Below, piece after piece: positions 36,061 through 40,000 of a stretch of 40,000 nucleotides of DNA. The DNA lies in assembly GCF_037975245.1 (NCBI RefSeq), contig NC_092571.1, forward strand, positions 12,177,417-12,217,416, written 5' to 3'. Numbering within the stretch: position 1 is the stretch's first letter; every line of letters starts with the position of its first letter. The notes beneath the pieces are model-generated. The model had not been told where the DNA came from and did not search any database. It saw only the letters and a program-made list of their open reading frames with translations. Both the position numbers and the translations under genes were made by a program. The DNA is from Apostichopus japonicus. Its lineage: Eukaryota > Echinodermata > Holothuroidea > Aspidochirotida > Stichopodidae.

Positions 36061-37025
36061 AGAAGCACAGCAACAACGAAGAAACCAAAAAACATCAGCA
36101 AAATGAATCAAAATCAATCATAACAACAACAACAACAATAAAAACAACATAATCAACAGAGTAAACAAGAGCTACAGCAACAAAGCATTGTCAGCAACAG
36201 TAAGAAAGGAAATAGTAAAAGTTATTTTTCTTCTTTCTGTCCGAAAGAGTGGAACAGTCTTCCAAACCGTTCAAAGACGCTCGGACTATTGATATTTCCA
36301 AGAAACTGCTAAAACATTATCTGTTTGAGCAAGCGTACAATAGTTAATGTCATGTAACTGTCTCATAGCGCCATTGAACAACGTTTGTTGATATTGGCGC
36401 TATATAAATGTTTCTGATATGATTGATTGATTGTTAACAGCAAGGGCGAAGGAGGCAACGGCAACAGCACCAGTAACAACACTAACTAACGAAACCAGTA
36501 ACAGCAACAGTAACAACCATAATACAAACAGCAACAGTAACAAAATTAATATCCGCAATGGTAACAGTAACATAAAGATAACAGCAACAGTAGCAACAAC
36601 AGTAACGATAAACAGTTGCAATGGCAGCAACCGCGACGATAACAACTACAGTAAACCTAATAGTAAAAGTAACAGCAAGAATATAAACAGTAATAAAAGT
36701 AACAACTAGCCTAGGCAGCAACAGTATCAAAATCAACAACTACGACAATAACGCAAAATATCATGGTAAATAAGAGCTGTAGCAACAAAGTGTTGACAGT
36801 CATGTATGGTAACAACAATAGTAACAACACTAACCAATAGGCCAACTTCAACATTAACCACAACAGTAACTAACAAAACCACTAACAGCAACGATAACTC
36901 CAAAAGTACCAACAACAGTAACGGTAACCAACAGTACGGAGAAACAGTTACAATGACAATAACCGCGACAATAACAACAACAGTATGCCAACAGTAATAG
37001 TAACGAAAACAGTACAAGCAGTAAT
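36060..37025. repeat. Degenerate AAC/AACAGTAAC tract, split by a LINE 3' end
   Basis: AAC-type trinucleotide words (AACAGCAACAGTAAC and variants) fill 36060-36200 and 36433-37025 on the plus strand. Opposing frames rich in Asn/Ser/Thr (plus) or Val/Leu/Thr (minus) are artefacts. The LINE fragment between the halves suggests insertion into an existing microsatellite or later growth on both sides. Confidence 0.85.
36225..36433 (+). mobile_element. 5'-truncated LINE (CR1/L2-like) 3' end
   Basis: One plus-strand frame reads K-E-W-N-S-L-P-N (about 36244-36268). The next frame then reads I-S-K-K-L-L-K-H-Y-L-F-E-Q-A-Y-N-S-stop (about 36292-36345). Many CR1/L2-type reverse transcriptases end W-N-S-L-P ... 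F-K-x-x-L-K-x-x-L-F-x-x-A-Y, so a single frameshift explains both halves. The 3' UTR follows: a hairpin with arms TAGCGCCA (36366-36373) and TGGCGCTA (36395-36402), then TATATAAATG and a terminal GATT repeat, as in LINEs with short-repeat tails. Everything upstream of the C-terminus is missing, the usual result of incomplete target-primed reverse transcription. Confidence 0.75.
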
Positions 37026-37159
37026 ATAAAATAACAACAGGCTTAGGCGACTATTGACTGTAAATTTCTGGATGGCATAGTTCAGCCTCTTCAACTATGT
37101 GTTGGATCTCGTCCAATCATGGCTAGTTGGTTATATTTATGTTTTTATTTTATTTTAAA

Positions 37160-37240
37160 GTTGGTTGAGTTATTAGAATTTATAAAAACAACGGATTAAG
37201 CATATTTAATGGTGAACATCTTGAAAACTGAAATACATTA
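37160..37240. repeat. Modular dispersed repeat, copy 4: tail fragment
   Basis: GTTGGTTGAGTTATTAGAAT, then ACGGATTAAGC and GAACATCTTGAAAACTGAAA, match the tail landmarks at 11205-11250 and 32638-32660. Only the tail part is present. Confidence 0.5.
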
Positions 37241-39285
37241 CTATAGTACTTACGTGTTTCTTCTATAGCACACCAAGACTTGAAATATGTCTTAATTCAT
37301 CCTTTTAACCGTTAGAAGACGACACACTGAAATACTGCCTACTTATTACATAACAAGGCAACACACTTACAGATAAAAATCATTGATCTTGTACATGATA
37401 TAGCTATATAATGTCGTTTATGTATCAAACATTACAACTAACGAGACAATGCATTATACTTAGGCCTGTACCGTATATAATCTGTTTTTTTTTTAATAAG
37501 TAATCAGTTATAGAAAATTAAGTAGGACACTGTCGCGCTTGATTGGAGATTTCCTCAGCACATTACACTGTAAATAGTTATTATTATTGATTTAACTATT
37601 AAGAACCCGGATATGAATTTATGAGATAAATCATCTATTCAAATAGATGTTTGATATGTCTTTTTTGGGGGTATACAACTGGCTTGTCCTGAATTGAACC
37701 GTGAATTGGAAAACTCATTCGGAAAAGAACAGCTTATTTTGTAACTTTACCCGTTTTCCAACTTTGGCAGAAAACAGCTTTTCCGTCATCGATGACGAAA
37801 TTATGCCCAAAAAGAGAAAAAAATAAGAAAGAAAGAAGAAAAACATAACTAGGAGAATAAACTTTGCTACAAAATATTTGAGAAGGTATTTAAGTTTCCT
37901 TGTTAGAATGAGAGGTTTATAGATTAAATTTGTCTTACGACTAGGAAGGATGCATTAGCCTTGACGGGAATCGGTAAAGTAAGAAAAGGTATTAGGATTA
38001 AAGACTTTGACAACTCTACCCAAGGCAATCTGCGAGAGGAAGCATTTAGTAGATTGAATGTGAAGATGAGATGATTAACTCACACAATGTATTATAGTGT
38101 ACACTTGTACGGTATAAAGCATAGCACACTGATATTTAAATGAGTGTAAGTGAACTGCATGACAGGAAGACGCCTGGACTAATCCATTTATGGCAAGGGG
38201 GTGGAGGAGGATGAAAATGACGTAATGGAAAAGATTACTGTTAAATATTTCGAAAACGATAGACATACCTCTGAAGTAGTGCTACATTATTCAATTTAAT
38301 TCCGAGGTAGCTGAAGTTTATTGCTTGATAAAAATAAAATAAAAAATATACTGCTAATTTTTCTCTATATCTTAGGATGAAAAAAAACTTTCTCATAGCA
38401 TTTTGTATTGCGGCGAAGATATGAAATTGGAGGTAGTTTGTGAATGCATCTGGCAACAACAGCGTGAATGACGTCATCACGGCAAATTCAGCTGAAATGT
38501 TATTTTTTGGTCTTTATAATATATAAATCGCTTATTCATAGAGGAAATGATATTTTCACAAAAATGTTGCATTTTGATGGAATTCTAAAAGAAAGAGAAC
38601 CTTTGACATCGAAGCAAACATTTCAAAATGTATCATGTTTCAAGGATAAATCAACAAGATTATTATAACAGTAAAGTAAAGACTTAACCGTTATGTCATC
38701 ATAAACCTTCCTATACTGCGAACCAATCCGAGGGAAGAATCGATGATTTAGCACAGTGAAAGCAGGGATGTGTTACTCCGTGGTTCAAAGAATAATTTCC
38801 ATTCAATCAACCAATACCTTGGGTTAGGGACAAGATATTGAGAAATGAGTTTTCAAGCTAAAGTGATGTGGAATATGTTTCTTTTCCCATGTATGTGTCA
38901 CGTTCATGTTAAAGTCTCAAAGTATAGTGGATGGTAAATAAGGTCTTTGCTGAAATTAACAAATGAATAATTTTAAAGGGAGCTCATCAAAATGGCATGA
39001 CACAAAGGCATAGTGCAAAATGTACATATACACCTCAAGCAAAACCACATTTTTTTTAAATTAATTTTTAATTTTTAATTAAACGTCTGGCCTGTCCCTT
39101 TTAAAAAAAAATTAAAGTTTGTAAAGTTTCTTTAATAATTCAGGGATTCACTCCCCAATCCCCCCTTCCCCCTGCATCCCTCGCCGTCCTTTGCCAATCA
39201 TCCGTTATTTGCAACATATATGTAAAATCCTATGTATATAGACCTTATAACGTATTACAGTATACATATTAATACAACACCTAAT
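37241..39285. other. Intergenic sequence, no gene recognised
   Basis: This is AT-rich with A/T homopolymers. A perfect CRE lies at 38469-38476. The 66-codon frame at 38468-38668 and the minus-strand frame at 38241-38480 have no recognisable features. Confidence 0.4.
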
Positions 39286-39491
39286 TATATTCCGGCCATT
39301 TGATTGGTCAATTGCTCGTCGATTGCATGCAAAATCCGCTCTATTGCACTCTATGAAATAGAACCATGTGTTATACTTTTTTGATAGCACTTTTTTTTCA
39401 ATGGTAAGAGAGCAGAGAAACCTGTCTGTTCAAAACAATCTGTTGCATGAGTGCATTTTACATCCAATGATATCCAAATTTGAAGGTGTTG

Positions 39492-39668
39492 TATAAAAAA
39501 AAATAATGAATGGTTTCCATTCGTGCAATAGTGCAAATATTTCATTCGTTGAAAGATGTAATTTGTTCCATTCAACTCGGCTGCGCCTCGTTGAATGGAA
39601 CAAATTACATCTTTCAACTCATGAAATATTTGCACTATTGCACTCATAACCATTCATTATTTGTATAA
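39492..39668. mobile_element. Foldback/MITE-like long inverted repeat
   Basis: The left arm 39492-39576 and right arm 39590-39668 are near-perfect reverse complements across a 13-base GC-rich spacer (TCGGCTGCGCCTC). The 37 or so innermost bases (GTTGAATGGAACAAATTAC, then ATCTTTCAA) are identical. Outer parts differ by a few bases and an A-tract length change. A DNA foldback of this size with a tiny loop is typical of foldback-type MITEs. No clear target duplication was found. A related motif, CTATTGCACTCTATGAAATAG, at 39341-39361 suggests a second, decayed piece nearby. Confidence 0.75.
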
Positions 39669-40000
39669 TATTAATAGATATGAAGATGGTATACGTTGAT
39701 TTATAAATATGCACCATAAGTGTTATCGAAATAAGCTATACCTAAGTACGGTTCGTCGTACGTAAGGAAGTAAACGTGTGCTCTTATGTTTCTTTGTATA
39801 GTTTTTTTGTATAGAAGATCAGATAAGGAAGGAGAGGGTCATTTGATTCTCGGGATCAAGATAAAACCACGTATATTTCTTTATCGGTCTTTTTAGGAGG
39901 GTTATTTTAACCATTGTACATGTAAGACAGTAAATCAGCCTGCACACTTATCTTTAATTAAAAAAGGTATACCAGCGCATTTTGCGAATATATATTAGTT

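Noticed and set aside
36400-37017. Val/Leu/Thr-rich (minus) and Asn/Ser/Thr-rich (plus) frames
   Set aside because: They come from the degenerate AAC tract.

Overview
The window looks like nuclear DNA of a multicellular animal, most likely a marine invertebrate (an echinoderm such as a sea cucumber is my guess, not demonstrated). It is AT-rich and gene-poor. It contains spliced coding exons with canonical GT/AG borders, a tRNA-derived SINE, a LINE 3' end, a hAT-type MITE with an 8-bp target duplication, and many microsatellites. There are no operons, ribosome binding sites or prokaryotic genes.

Only one protein-coding gene can be supported. It lies on the minus strand and is split into two coding exons about 18.3 kb apart. 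Exon 1 (19991 to 19875) encodes a signal peptide. Exon 2 (1589 to 1206) encodes an acidic spacer and then a basic, cysteine-free region with dibasic sites, ending in Gly-Arg-stop. Both splice junctions are phase 0. Together they give a 166-residue secreted precursor that looks like a neuropeptide or peptide-hormone prohormone, of a family I cannot name with confidence. A TATA-like box (20184-20190) and a GC box (near 20348) lie upstream.

Layout: 1-1205 is the gene's 3' flank. 1206-1589 is exon 2. 1590-19874 is the large intron, holding a possible Ty3/Gypsy remnant (~5.7-5.9 kb), diverged duplications (6.9-7.9 kb), a five-unit tandem array (10.4-11.1 kb) inside a longer repeat, a complete 404-bp hAT MITE (16703-17106) and two long AT microsatellites (17.4 and 19.0 kb). 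19875-20360 is exon 1 and the putative promoter. 20360-40000 is intergenic and repeat-dominated: a G-rich minisatellite (21.3 kb), a 1-kb GAT higher-order array (25.65-26.6 kb), a TATGTAG-type array (29.0-29.6 kb), a second array of the 10.4-kb family (29.85-30.6 kb), a SINE (32.73-33.0 kb), a 665-bp tandem duplication (32898-34227) running into a GAGACA-rich satellite, a LINE 3' end nested in an AAC-rich tract (36.06-37.02 kb), and a foldback element (39.49-39.67 kb).

The two most interesting items are the orphan prohormone gene and a dispersed modular repeat family. At one locus the family has amplified its 5' module and at another its 3' module, while a third copy keeps both modules unexpanded.
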